Positions 42,006-50,347 of a DNA stretch of 55,626 bases are shown here, one piece after another. The position numbers and the translations under genes are program-made. Origin of the DNA: Flavobacteriales bacterium (GTDB lineage: Bacteria; Bacteroidota; Bacteroidia; Flavobacteriales_D; Crocinitomicaceae); assembly GCA_022361195.1 (NCBI GenBank), contig JAKSBJ010000122.1:1-55626 (forward strand). Reading direction: 5' to 3'. Every line of letters starts with the position of its first letter. The first letter of the stretch is position 1. Below the pieces are notes generated by a model. The model saw only the letters and a program-made list of their open reading frames with translations, had not been told where the DNA came from and searched no databases.

Positions 42006-42677
42006 TTAAATACAATCAAGTAAAGAGTTACTATCTATTCTTAATAGAATTCTTTTTTGTTTGAGTTTTTGAATCGCCGGGCTTTTGTGAACAAGTCCTC
42101 CTACTCTACAATTTGGTGATAAAGCCCCTTTAAAAATGGCTACATCTTTTGCATTCAATCGCCGAATATGTTCTTCTCTTAGCACGATCTCTTCATTTCC
42201 GCCATTTTCATTTAAAGCCGCAAAATTGACGTTGTCCTCAGGGAGCCACTCGGTTCCCAGACCGTAATAGGTACATAACATTCTCAGTTCATACATGTCC
42301 ACATGAAATCGCCCACACATATTTGTATTCACAATCCCAAAGAACACTCTCATATTAGAGGCATTACTTATTTCCGAAAATTGCTTAACAAGCTGTTTGA
42401 TATCATTTCTTAGCAATTGATAAGCAGGGAATTTTCTTCCTGGATGCTCTTTAAAATGGTCGTCGAATAAGGTCTCAAACTCAACAATATTAAAAGTTGT
42501 GTTTAGTGACTTGAATCCTTCCTCACTAAGCCATTTTAGGAATACGTTCAATTCATTATCCAAATCTCTTTCATAAATGGCTATGTTCACATTTTCGTCC
42601 TGAACAATCTCTAAACTGGAGATATTCGATACATACTGATAGTGATCAACAGCAACCTCTTGAAGTTCTTTAATCAT
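42006..42677 (-). CDS. DUF1826 protein
   Basis: A 223-residue cytoplasmic protein with the DUF1826 pattern: [39 protein letters not shown] and GGLVHKSP, ending in a LLRID strand. The conserved His/Asp/Cys set resembles a 2-oxoglutarate-oxygenase-like or metal site, but no activity is established. The family is a regular companion of COG0523 GTPases in zinc regulons. Its start overlaps the end of the GTPase gene by 4 bp (ATGA), so translation is coupled. Confidence 0.8.
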   Translation of the reverse strand: MIKELQEVAVDHYQYVSNISSLEIVQDENVNIAIYERDLDNELNVFLKWLSEEGFKSLNTTFNIVEFETLFDDHFKEHPGRKFPAYQLLRNDIKQLVKQFSEISNASNMRVFFGIVNTNMCGRFHVDMYELRMLCTYYGLGTEWLPEDNVNFAALNENGGNEEIVLREEHIRRLNAKDVAIFKGALSPNCRVGGLVHKSPAIQKLKQKRILLRIDSNSLLDCI

Positions 42678-43891
42678 CCCTCTTCATTTTGAAATTCGTA
42701 AACTGGCCACGGATCCATGCTTATATTTTGATTTTGGAATACCACATATTCTTCATTACTGCACAAACAAGCGTTTAACTCTTGCGTTATTTCTTCTTCA
42801 TCCATATTTTGTCCTATGAGTACCAGCTCATTAACTCGATCTCCAAACTCCTCATCCCAACGGGACATAATATCTTCCTCATTAGCTTGAAAAGATGGAT
42901 TTTGATTTCTTTCAATCGTTGACAATGAACACCACCAAACGCCCGCTGGTTCGGCTCTTAAAGAACCACCTGCCTGACTCCAGCTTAAAGCTTGATTTGG
43001 ACGAGAAGCCAACCAGAATAATCCCTTACTCCTAATGATTGAGCCATTCCATTTTTCGTTCACATATCTCCAAAAGCGCTCAGGATGAAATGGGCTTTTT
43101 GCTCTGTAAACAAACGAAGAAATACCATACTCCTCGGTCTCCGGAGTGTGGACACTTTCTAGTTCTTGTATCCATCCAGCTGATTGGGAAGTTTCTTCGT
43201 AGTTAAACAGACCTGTATTTAGAATTTCAGAAAGAGGTACTTTTCCAAAAGAAGATTGAATAATTCTTGCCCCGGGATTGAGTTTGTTAATCAACTTTTC
43301 TAACTGAGCAGCCTCGTCCTCAGAAATCAAATCCGTTTTGTTAAGTAGAATAACATTGGCAAATTCTATTTGATCAACCAAAAGGTTAACAACTGTTCGG
43401 CCATCTTCAGGGTCGTCATTCAGTTCTCGGCTTAACAAAGTATCTGCCGACCCAAAGTCGTTGACAAAATTAAATCCATCAACAACCGTAACCAATGTAT
43501 CCAATTGGCTAATATCAGATAAATTCACACTTAGCTCCTCACTATCAAACCAAAAGGTTTGTGCTACTGGCAAAGGCTCTGATATTCCCGTACTTTCAAT
43601 CAATAAATAGTCAAAACGTCCCTCCTGAGCCAAACGTGCTACTTCTTCTATCAAATCTTCACGTAAAGTACAACAGATACAACCGTTACTCATTTCTACC
43701 AATTTTTCTTCGGTACGTGACAGGGTATTTCCTTCCTCTACCAAACGAGAATCGACATTTACTTCACTCATATCATTCACAATGACTGCCACCTTCATGC
43801 CTTCTTTATTGTGTAGAATGTGATTTAAAAGTGTTGTTTTTCCTGCTCCTAAAAATCCACTTAGTACAGTAACTGGTAATTTTCTATTCAT
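42674..43891 (-). CDS. COG0523 GTPase, zinc chaperone (ZigA/YciC/CobW type)
   Basis: A 405-residue G3E GTPase. Walker A is GFLGAGKTT (12-20), followed by the metal-binding CxCC motif CICC (71-74), Walker B-like ESTGISEP, the guanine motif NKTD and a C-terminal CobW domain (from about 255, [16 protein letters not shown]). These proteins hand zinc to client enzymes when zinc is scarce. It heads a four-gene unit with DUF1826 and two small proteins. Its promoter is flanked by two palindromes and faces a Fur/Zur-type regulator, which fits zinc-dependent repression. It is distinguished from cobalamin CobW and nitrile-hydratase activators by this context. Confidence 0.9.
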   Translation of the reverse strand: MNRKLPVTVLSGFLGAGKTTLLNHILHNKEGMKVAVIVNDMSEVNVDSRLVEEGNTLSRTEEKLVEMSNGCICCTLREDLIEEVARLAQEGRFDYLLIESTGISEPLPVAQTFWFDSEELSVNLSDISQLDTLVTVVDGFNFVNDFGSADTLLSRELNDDPEDGRTVVNLLVDQIEFANVILLNKTDLISEDEAAQLEKLINKLNPGARIIQSSFGKVPLSEILNTGLFNYEETSQSAGWIQELESVHTPETEEYGISSFVYRAKSPFHPERFWRYVNEKWNGSIIRSKGLFWLASRPNQALSWSQAGGSLRAEPAGVWWCSLSTIERNQNPSFQANEEDIMSRWDEEFGDRVNELVLIGQNMDEEEITQELNACLCSNEEYVVFQNQNISMDPWPVYEFQNEEG

Positions 43892-43943
43892 CCTATTTTA
43901 ATCTTTACAATAACCTTAGCAGTTATTAAACCACTATTTAAAC

Positions 43944-43956
43944 GCAACTTAGTTGC
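43944..43956. promoter_or_regulatory. Zur-type operator A (GCAACTTAGTTGC)
   Basis: A perfect 6-1-6 palindrome. It abuts the downstream side of the -7 element of the leftward GTPase promoter (its last base is the G of TATATTTG read on the minus strand), a position suited to repression. It shares GCAAYTTAGTTGC with operator B, 39 bp away centre to centre. Confidence 0.65.
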
Positions 43957-43986
43957 AAATATAGATTTTCAAAACAACAAATGCAA
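43956..43986 (-). promoter_or_regulatory. promoter of the zinc-locus GTPase unit
   Basis: On the minus strand TTG (43984-43986) is followed after 20 bases by TATATTTG (43956-43963), an exact consensus match. The -33 TTG lies inside operator B and the -7 element touches operator A. The leader to the ATG at 43891 is about 55 bases. Confidence 0.7.
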
Positions 43987-43999
43987 TTTAGTTGCATTT
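43979..43999. promoter_or_regulatory. Zur-type operator B (AAATGCAA-N5-TTGCATTT)
   Basis: A perfect inverted repeat with 8-bp arms and a 5-base centre (TTTAG). It covers the -33 of the leftward GTPase promoter and is 13-20 bases from a weak rightward promoter (TTG 43992-43994, N18, TACTTTTT 44013-44020) for the regulator gene, so it could control both directions. Confidence 0.65.
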
Positions 44000-44047
44000 A
44001 ATGTTCTAATCATACTTTTTTTTATCTTAGCGAACACACTTTCTTGA

Positions 44048-44476
44048 ATGTAAACGTCAAAGGAAATAGATGAATTACTCAAAAGAGCAGGGCTTAAAGT
44101 AACCCCTACAAGAAGGCTTGTATTACAGGTTTTCAAGAAACATTCATTTGCCTTGTCTTATAATGATATTGAAGGCGGAATAAAAGAAAAGTTGGATAAG
44201 GTTACCATTTATCGAACTTTAAAATCGTTTGAAGAAAAGGGTATTACTCATCAGATATTGGATACCTCCAATCAGGTAAAGTATGCCTTATGTGGTGATT
44301 CTTGTTCAGATCATGAACACCATGACGCTCATTTGCATTTTAAATGTACAAGCTGTGAACAGACCTATTGTATTGAGGACAGCCAAATTCCACAAATTTC
44401 ACTGCCAAAAGGTTTCGTTCAGCGTCATTCATCTATGTTAGTGGAGGGTATTTGCAAAACATGTAATAGAGCTTAA
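44048..44476 (+). pseudogene. zur: Fur/Zur-family regulator with TAA as second codon
   Basis: The frame from 44054 to 44476 encodes a normal-length Fur-family protein of about 140 residues. The winged-helix part is KRAGLKVTPTRRLVLQVF...TIYRTLKSFEEKG. The metal part is HEHHDAHLHFKCTSCEQTYC and ends ICKTCNRA, giving a structural Cys4 zinc site and a regulatory His/Cys site. The only ATG in place (44048) is followed at once by TAA: ATG-TAA-ACG-TCA. No ATG, GTG or TTG occurs in frame before TTG at 44153, which would remove most of the DNA-binding domain. It is either inactivated by one substitution (AAA to TAA) or initiates at a rare codon such as ACG 44054. Zur identity is inferred from the adjacent zinc genes. 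Confidence 0.75.
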
Positions 44477-44588
44477 TCCCTAAAAAAGGAGAACGCTAAC
44501 TATTCATCAAAAAGAATAAAGTACCCCTGACATAATCTGTCACTACCCCCAATTAGTTTTGTCTCATAATTAATAATTCAAGCAAAAA

Positions 44589-44963
44589 ATGATGACAAAT
44601 TCAATTAGCTGGTTTCAAATTCCAGCGAACAATTACGAAAGAGCCAAAGCCTTTTATACTGAAGTTTTAGGAGCTGAGATTACAGATGTACCTATGCCTG
44701 ATGCCAGGTATGGAATGTTTCCCTTTGACAAAGAAAACAATGGTGTTGGTGGAGCTATTAAAGAGTTAAAAGACTTAGATATACAAACTGAGGGTGGGGC
44801 CTTGGTTTATCTAAACACTGGAGATGATTTAAGTGGACCACTTAGCCGGGTTGAGGAAGCTGGTGGAAAAATTGTGATGCCAAAAACCCCGGTAGGGAAT
44901 ACATTTATGGCACTGATTATTGATACTGAAGGAAATAAAGTAGGCCTAAGTTCATTGAACTAA
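44589..44963 (+). CDS. VOC-family (glyoxalase/bleomycin-resistance fold) protein
   Basis: A 124-residue single-module VOC protein (PANNYERAKAFYTEVLGAEI at the start, GGALVYLNTGDDLSGPLSRVEEAGGKIVMPKTP in the second half). Such proteins bind a metal between paired beta-alpha-beta-beta-beta units, usually as dimers. The substrate is not predictable. Two ATG codons in tandem (44589, 44592) could start it. It ends in a strong terminator that runs into the promoter of the next gene. Confidence 0.85.
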   Translation: MMTNSISWFQIPANNYERAKAFYTEVLGAEITDVPMPDARYGMFPFDKENNGVGGAIKELKDLDIQTEGGALVYLNTGDDLSGPLSRVEEAGGKIVMPKTPVGNTFMALIIDTEGNKVGLSSLN

Positions 44964-44986
44964 TGCCGCATTTAACCAAAAACTAA

Positions 44987-45021
44987 AAGATGGTGAATCC
45001 TGTGTGGGTTCACTATCTTTG
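44987..45021 (+). terminator. terminator overlapping the next gene's -7 element
   Basis: AAGATGGTGAATCC (44987-45000) pairs over 14 bp (two G-U) with GGGTTCACTATCTT (45006-45019) around a 5-base loop, followed by TGTTTT. The distal arm and tail contain TATCTTTG (45014-45021), an exact -7 element, seven bases before the ATG of the WYL regulator. The same bases therefore serve as terminator for the VOC gene and as promoter for the next. Confidence 0.7.
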
Positions 45022-45028
45022 TTTTCCT

Positions 45029-45721
45029 ATGTCACAACTATCCAGACTGATCTCCATTTTAACCCTTTTAAAATCAAAGCGGATTTTAACGGCGACAGAA
45101 TTGTCTGAGAAGTTTGACGTGAGTGTGAGAACCATTTACAGAGATGTTAAAAAATTAGAAGATTCAGGTGTTCCAATCTTGACCATTGAGGGAAAAGGCT
45201 ACTCCATTATGGATGGCTATACGGTTGAACCTGTTCAATTCACAGAAAAAGAAGCCAACGCTTTAATAACAGCTGAGCTACTGATTAATCAATCAAGTGA
45301 CGAGTCTTTTAAAGCAGATTTTAAGGATGCTCTCACAAAAATTAAGTCGGTATTTAAATCATCTGTGCAGGAAAAAAGCGAATTGCTCCAAAGTAAAATT
45401 CATGCTTATGAAGAATGGAGTGAATACATTTCAAGCAACATTTTGTCCGAAATTCAAATGGCAATCATCAACTTTAATTTGGTAGAGATTCATTACTAAA
45501 AGGTGACAGATAAAGAAGCTTTAGTGAGAATGATTGAACCAATTGCCATTTTTACCAATCAAAACAGATGGATGGTGATAGCTTGGTGCCATTTAAGAGA
45601 AGATTATCGTGCCTTTAGAATTGATCGAATCAAAAATTTCAGAATTCATTCGGATAAATTTGAGGAAAGAGGCTTTGATTTAAAAGCCTTTTTTGAAAAG
45701 GAAGATAATTACGGTAAGTAG
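45029..45721 (+). pseudogene. YafY-type HTH/WYL regulator cut by an in-frame TAA
   Basis: The frame encodes a winged HTH (LISILTLLKSKRILTATELSEKFDVSVRTIYRDVKKLE) and a WYL domain (from about 150; EIHY, then MIEPIAIFTNQNRWMVIAWCHLREDYRAFRIDRI). One TAA at 45497-45499 (codon 157) interrupts it between HY and KVTDKEA; both sides are in the same frame, so a single substitution (for example TAT to TAA) explains it. Without readthrough the product is a 156-residue HTH protein lacking the WYL ligand domain. The remaining length (230 codons) equals an ordinary short YafY regulator. Restart at GTG 45503 would give the WYL half alone. Confidence 0.75.
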
Positions 45722-45799
45722 TCCTGAATTTAGAGAAACAATTCCTGAATTAACTAGAAAGGCCACCAAATGGCAGCCTTCTTACAATCAAAAAAATGA

Positions 45800-47812
45800 T
45801 CAACCTACGTCTACCGAAAAATTCACACTACCGCTTCCTCCCATTGGAACCAGCACTAATTCTTCATAACAATACTCCACCTCAATCCTATACGTACCGG
45901 GCTCACCCGCTGGATGAGTAATTAATGCAAACTCTCTACTTTGACAAGAGCAAGGTCTCAAACAATCCAAACAAATGAACCGATCTGGTACCAACTGTAT
46001 TCTATCTATGTCCACAGGAATAGTTGGATTTGCTGAATGAAACAAAGTCAACTTGGTAATCTTTAAACCATTAAACTGTACATCATTATATGGATTACAT
46101 ACTTTGATGTATAACAATTGTGTTTCAGGAATACTAATGGTATCATCCTGATTATCTCCCCAATGCAAATAAAAGCAAGGTGCCGGTTCTTCGTCATTGT
46201 TCATTAAGCTACGCTCACATTCCTCAGGAAAAGGGAACAAACAATCATGACCTGCAGTACCTTTATGATTCTTTTCATTGGCCCGGGCATTCATTTCCTC
46301 ATTTTGTTCCTTCGCTTTTTCATTACAAGTTGGGCATGAACAATCGCAATCATCATCACATTCACACGGACAAGGGCAATCAACTAATAAATTTGGTAAT
46401 CCCAACTGAGATTGACCATTCGCCAAGACAACACGATCTTGCTGATCGTATATGCAACCCGTAGGATTTGAAACGGCATCAAAAGCCCCTACCCCATTCA
46501 CATTTGTAATTCGATGAAGGTAGCTCCGTTTGTTCATTGCTATATAAATATTACCATCGGGGCCTAATTGTAAAGCTCCAATAGGATTTTTTGCAATGGT
46601 TTGAGCTGGAGGAAAAAGGTGATATTGATCTATTGTAAGAGTTGGAGTTGTAATTTGAGTTGGAAAAGGTGCCGCACTGGCCGAAACTGGTAATTGATAA
46701 ATTCTACCATCCCACTCTCGTTCTTTTTTCACAGGAAAATTCATCGCATATAATAACTCACTATTTGGAGAAAACTCCAAACCATAAAGTACCGGATCAT
46801 CTATAATTTCATAACGATGATTGAGATTTACTATTCCAGTGGTTTTATCAAAATCAAAAAGGAAAACTTCTCCATTATTGGTTCCAATCACATTAGGATC
46901 GGTACTCAAAATAGGATCTATTTCCTGCCCATGCCTTATGAGTCCCGAATGTCCATTTACCAATGCGAGCTTGGTTCCATCAGGACTAACTTTTAAATGT
47001 CCAACTTCAAACAAATGGAATTCCTCATTTGTATGGAGATCTCTAATATCAAAATCCTGATGATGAGTTAGCTGTTGATTTGTTAAATCAAAAACCCGAA
47101 TTACCATTGGCCCATGTTGCATGTTACACGAAATGGAATTTTGGCTTTGCGTATAAGGAGCTGAAAGACCTGGATAAGTTGGAGCGGGTTGATAAGGCAA
47201 TGAATAGATTTTATAATGATCTTTAGGAGAATTAGGATTGCTCATCACCTTCACATTTCGCTGTACTGCTGTTACCAACCAATAATCTTTACAGTTTGTT
47301 TTGGGGATGGCCGTTACCCTTTCAGCTGGAGAAAAGGTTTCATAAAGCAAGGGATCAATTGGAATATTGTTAATATAACCGGGTTGACCTGTTTTACTTT
47401 GCCAATCCAAAGGTTTTAAAGTCCAGCTATTTGTATCCAGAATAACTCCGTCAAAGTGCTTTCGCGAATAGTTAAATGGACCAATGGTTTGATTATCAAT
47501 ATCAGTACTTAGATAGGATGAACCACCCATCGTAAAAATGTAATACTCTCCCTGCGTATGATGATTGGGTACAATGATACATGATTGTGTGGATGAAACA
47601 TCCCCATTTAAGGGACTAGATGGATTGATTAATGTGCCATTTGCATCCCAAATAGAGACTCCATCTGTATAGAATAACAAATTCCCGTTTTGGTCTGAGG
47701 CAGAAGCACTTCCTTCTACCTGATCAATAGGGTTATTAGCAGGTGCAGTACTATTGTTAAAACTTAAAAAGCCAGATTTACCCAAAACCCAGTTCTGATT
47801 CATGTTGTTCAT
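45800..47812 (-). CDS. propeller protein with Cys-rich linker
   Basis: A 670-residue protein. Residues 1-480 look like the propeller found in many Bacteroidota surface proteins (NWVLGKSGFLSFNNST; SDQNGNLLFYTDGVSIWDANG; LKVSPDGTKLALVNG; LEFSPNSELLYAMNF; LGPDGNIYIAMN). A dense Cys segment (CPCPCECDDDCDCSCPTC, about 486-503) leads to a second Cys-containing beta domain (about 530-670). Unlike relatives, it has no signal peptide and no T9SS signal at the start MNNMNQNWVLG, so location is unclear. The Cys/Asp cluster may bind metal. Another ATG at 47803 is possible. Confidence 0.55.
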   Translation of the reverse strand: MNNMNQNWVLGKSGFLSFNNSTAPANNPIDQVEGSASASDQNGNLLFYTDGVSIWDANGTLINPSSPLNGDVSSTQSCIIVPNHHTQGEYYIFTMGGSSYLSTDIDNQTIGPFNYSRKHFDGVILDTNSWTLKPLDWQSKTGQPGYINNIPIDPLLYETFSPAERVTAIPKTNCKDYWLVTAVQRNVKVMSNPNSPKDHYKIYSLPYQPAPTYPGLSAPYTQSQNSISCNMQHGPMVIRVFDLTNQQLTHHQDFDIRDLHTNEEFHLFEVGHLKVSPDGTKLALVNGHSGLIRHGQEIDPILSTDPNVIGTNNGEVFLFDFDKTTGIVNLNHRYEIIDDPVLYGLEFSPNSELLYAMNFPVKKEREWDGRIYQLPVSASAAPFPTQITTPTLTIDQYHLFPPAQTIAKNPIGALQLGPDGNIYIAMNKRSYLHRITNVNGVGAFDAVSNPTGCIYDQQDRVVLANGQSQLGLPNLLVDCPCPCECDDDCDCSCPTCNEKAKEQNEEMNARANEKNHKGTAGHDCLFPFPEECERSLMNNDEEPAPCFYLHWGDNQDDTISIPETQLLYIKVCNPYNDVQFNGLKITKLTLFHSANPTIPVDIDRIQLVPDRFICLDCLRPCSCQSREFALITHPAGEPGTYRIEVEYCYEELVLVPMGGSGSVNFSVDVG

Positions 47813-48034
47813 AGGTTAATGTTTAATAATTAGAGCTTTGAAGCAAATAAATTAAACTGGCTATAAACAAATTGGATTGCTGAAAAGGGTTTTCGACTTG
47901 CTGAGGACTTATAAAAACAAAATTTATTTGGTGAAATATTATTTGCGAGGAGAATAGATTCTGATCAAAAACATTTACTATACTAGCGTCTTGAGCATAA
48001 GCAAATTAATAAAGAGACTGGAACAACAAAACAC

Positions 48035-48589
48035 ATGAAAGAAATTAACTCCAACCCCCTTACGGCCTACTTTTGGAAATACTCAGAAATCATTGATCCA
48101 TGGGAAGGAAAAAGAAGTACTTTCCCGGCATTAGACGAGGAGGATAAAGAAGAGTTCCTCAGTCATTTAAACATTGGATTTGATCAGGCTAATACCAGAT
48201 TAATACTTGAGAAATTGGATTATTTAATAAGATCCGAATCAAATACTGAATTAAAAATTGAATTGAGTGAAGTTCCTTTTAAAACTCCAAGGTGGCTTGA
48301 CGCTCCAACTGAATATTATGGTTGGCCTAAAACATCATATAAATACCTTATCATAAGAAATACTCAAGAAAAATCTTTCGTTAAGTTGGATACCGAGAAC
48401 CTAATAGTAGAGTTCAACTTTAACCGAGATAAATTGTACGAGTTATTTACCCGTATTTATGTTTGTAATACAATTTATGCGACGAGCTTTGACAATATCA
48501 TCAACGTTAATTTAGACTCAGAGACAGGCTTTAAGGAACATGAACTGATTTTTTGGGGAGTAATTGAAAAGGAGCCCATCTATTATTAA
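48035..48589 (+). CDS. hypothetical protein, 184 residues
   Basis: A 184-residue soluble protein of unknown family. Notable segments are YFWKYSEIIDPWEGKRSTFPAL, RWLDAPTEYYGWPKTSY and a C-terminal EHELIFWGVIEKEP. It is Trp/Tyr-rich with no signal peptide or TM segment, and resembles small stand-alone cytoplasmic proteins with immunity-like composition; this is only an impression. It is convergent with the T9SS gene 19 bp away. The 222-bp gap upstream shows no clear promoter. Confidence 0.45.
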   Translation: MKEINSNPLTAYFWKYSEIIDPWEGKRSTFPALDEEDKEEFLSHLNIGFDQANTRLILEKLDYLIRSESNTELKIELSEVPFKTPRWLDAPTEYYGWPKTSYKYLIIRNTQEKSFVKLDTENLIVEFNFNRDKLYELFTRIYVCNTIYATSFDNIINVNLDSETGFKEHELIFWGVIEKEPIYY

Positions 48590-48607
48590 AAGGCTATTGA
48601 AATAAGA

Positions 48608-50008
48608 TTAATGTTTCTCAACTCTACTCACAAATTGCCCCACTTTAATCCAATACATTCCATTCTCCAATCCTGATAAGTCCAATGTAATTAGATTATT
48701 CTCTGATGCATCAAACTCTATATTGTCAACTATCTCCTGTCCAAGAGTATTGTAAACATTAATCTCAACGTTCTCAGTTCCCATTAAATCAATGTTCACT
48801 AATCCATTCGTTGGATTGGGATAAGGATGACTCACTTCTAATTCCACTGATTTGACTCCCACGATTTCTCTTGTTCCATCAAAATCAGTTTGAGATAATC
48901 GATAATAAGATATTCCCGGATATGGGAATGGATCAAAATGCTCGTAATGAATCTCATTTGTTGAATTACCGGCACCATCAACCACTCCAAGTTTTTCCCA
49001 GGACTTACTATCCATCGATTTTTCAATCGTAAAAAAGTCATTATTAACTTCAGACTTTGTTGTCCATTCAACCCTTACCTTTTCATCACGTGTAAGAGTA
49101 ACATCAAAAAGTACTATTTCAACAGGTAAAGCCACCGGAAGAAAAATTCCCGCTCCTCCATTATCATCAATCGCAAAATAATCTACTGTTTCAAAAACGT
49201 GCCCTTCCTCACTGTCATTAGAAATATCTTCATCCACAAAAAGTTCAACTTGTGTTGCGGTCAAATTGGTCCAACGTAAACCACTAGGATCCCCTCCATT
49301 ATAAGTTGCAATTGAAGCTATCATGTGGAGTCCCGGTGAAAAAGACTCTGAAAAGAACTGCGTAGCCGCCACTTCATCAACGCTATATGAATTAGCTTCA
49401 ATTGTCAATCCATCCAAAACCCCTCCACCTTTAGAAATGGCGAAATAACCTATTTCTTCACTTCCAGCAGGTGAGGTACTATTTAAAGATTCCTCTCGCT
49501 CAAGCTTGACTTGAAAAGAAGAAACTGTTGAATTTCGCTGTCTGGTTTTTAAAAAGTTTGTTGGTCCATCATCTGTCTGAACCTGCGTAAAAATAGCAGG
49601 AGTAGAAGGATAAGTCTGCAATAAATTCACCGTTTGAAAACTCAAATTAGAAGAGGAGACTGTTCCTGCCTCCAACATTGTTCCATCTCCAAAAGTATAT
49701 CTCCCTTTTTCTATTACCACATAATGAATGGTTTCCATGGTATGTGGCCCGTCACGTCCAACTGGCTCATCCAAGTGAATGTCAAATCCGGTTCCACTAA
49801 CATTATCCAACCGAATAGCCACCTCATGCGGACCATTAAATGACGATGGTCTTGCAATGACCACAGGATCACTAAAAGTGTTGGTTAAAGAAACAGAAGT
49901 TGTCGTATGATTAATCGATACAGCACCTGTTTCCATAACAAGTATCTGAGCCTGAGAGCTAAAGCTAAAAAGCAGCAAAAAATAAAAAGAGAAGAGGAAG
50001 TATTTCAT
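48608..50008 (-). CDS. T9SS type A-sorted exported protein with two beta modules
   Basis: A 466-residue exported protein. It has a signal peptide (MKYFLFSFYFLLLFSFSSQAQ) and two related modules of about 120 residues (SLTNTFSDPVVIARPSSFNGPHEV with GFDIHLDEP; SFQTVNLLQTYPSTPAIFTQVQ with SFQVKLEREE), which recall H-type-lectin-like repeats. A Fn3-like stretch with the usual pre-sorting sequence follows (LPVEIVLFDVTLTRDEKVRVEW), then a type A sorting domain (about 395-466, PYPNPTNGLVNIDL, VYNTLGQEIV, LENGMYWIKVG). It probably binds glycans or surfaces outside the cell. Binding specificity is unknown. Confidence 0.82.
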   Translation of the reverse strand: MKYFLFSFYFLLLFSFSSQAQILVMETGAVSINHTTTSVSLTNTFSDPVVIARPSSFNGPHEVAIRLDNVSGTGFDIHLDEPVGRDGPHTMETIHYVVIEKGRYTFGDGTMLEAGTVSSSNLSFQTVNLLQTYPSTPAIFTQVQTDDGPTNFLKTRQRNSTVSSFQVKLEREESLNSTSPAGSEEIGYFAISKGGGVLDGLTIEANSYSVDEVAATQFFSESFSPGLHMIASIATYNGGDPSGLRWTNLTATQVELFVDEDISNDSEEGHVFETVDYFAIDDNGGAGIFLPVALPVEIVLFDVTLTRDEKVRVEWTTKSEVNNDFFTIEKSMDSKSWEKLGVVDGAGNSTNEIHYEHFDPFPYPGISYYRLSQTDFDGTREIVGVKSVELEVSHPYPNPTNGLVNIDLMGTENVEINVYNTLGQEIVDNIEFDASENNLITLDLSGLENGMYWIKVGQFVSRVEKH

Positions 50009-50347
50009 AATGGGCAGCTTTCTTAAATATAACGAATTCGATCCCGGACTCCCCTATTTTTCGACGAATACCAGCTATTTCTCTGCAAACTTTCGCCTCT
50101 GTTTTCAGCTATTCCCCAGACTCTTCTTTGTTAACAACTGAAAGCGAACCTCTTAAGACTTAATAGGCAATAATATTTTAATTTAAGGTCAATACACCAT
50201 TCCTAAGATTGGCCATTAGGAATGAAATGTTTCAAAAGTTCAATTCTTCATTTTCTGTTTAATTAGGAGTCGAACTTCTTCCTCATTTTCCATTTGTGGT
50301 CAAGAAACAAATCATTAGTTTTAGCTCAAACCACATCCATTCATTCC
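50009..50347. other. 339-bp divergent gap
   Basis: Separates the leftward T9SS gene from the rightward GH109-like gene. It holds a 9-9-9 inverted repeat (50198-50224) and a near-consensus leftward -7 element TATATTTA (50024-50031). No ORF or RNA gene is recognised. Confidence 0.4.
50198..50224. repeat. inverted repeat CATTCCTAA-N9-TTAGGAATG
   Basis: Perfect 9-bp arms with a 9-base spacer, 123 bases upstream of the GH109-like ATG. Symmetry and spacing suit a dimeric regulator; no hairpin-type terminator tail is present. Confidence 0.45.

Noticed and set aside
44153..44476. A genuine short 107-residue Fur-like protein starting at TTG 44153
   Set aside because: The upstream frame clearly encodes the rest of the winged helix (LKVTPTRRLVLQVF), so this start would be internal to a full-length gene.
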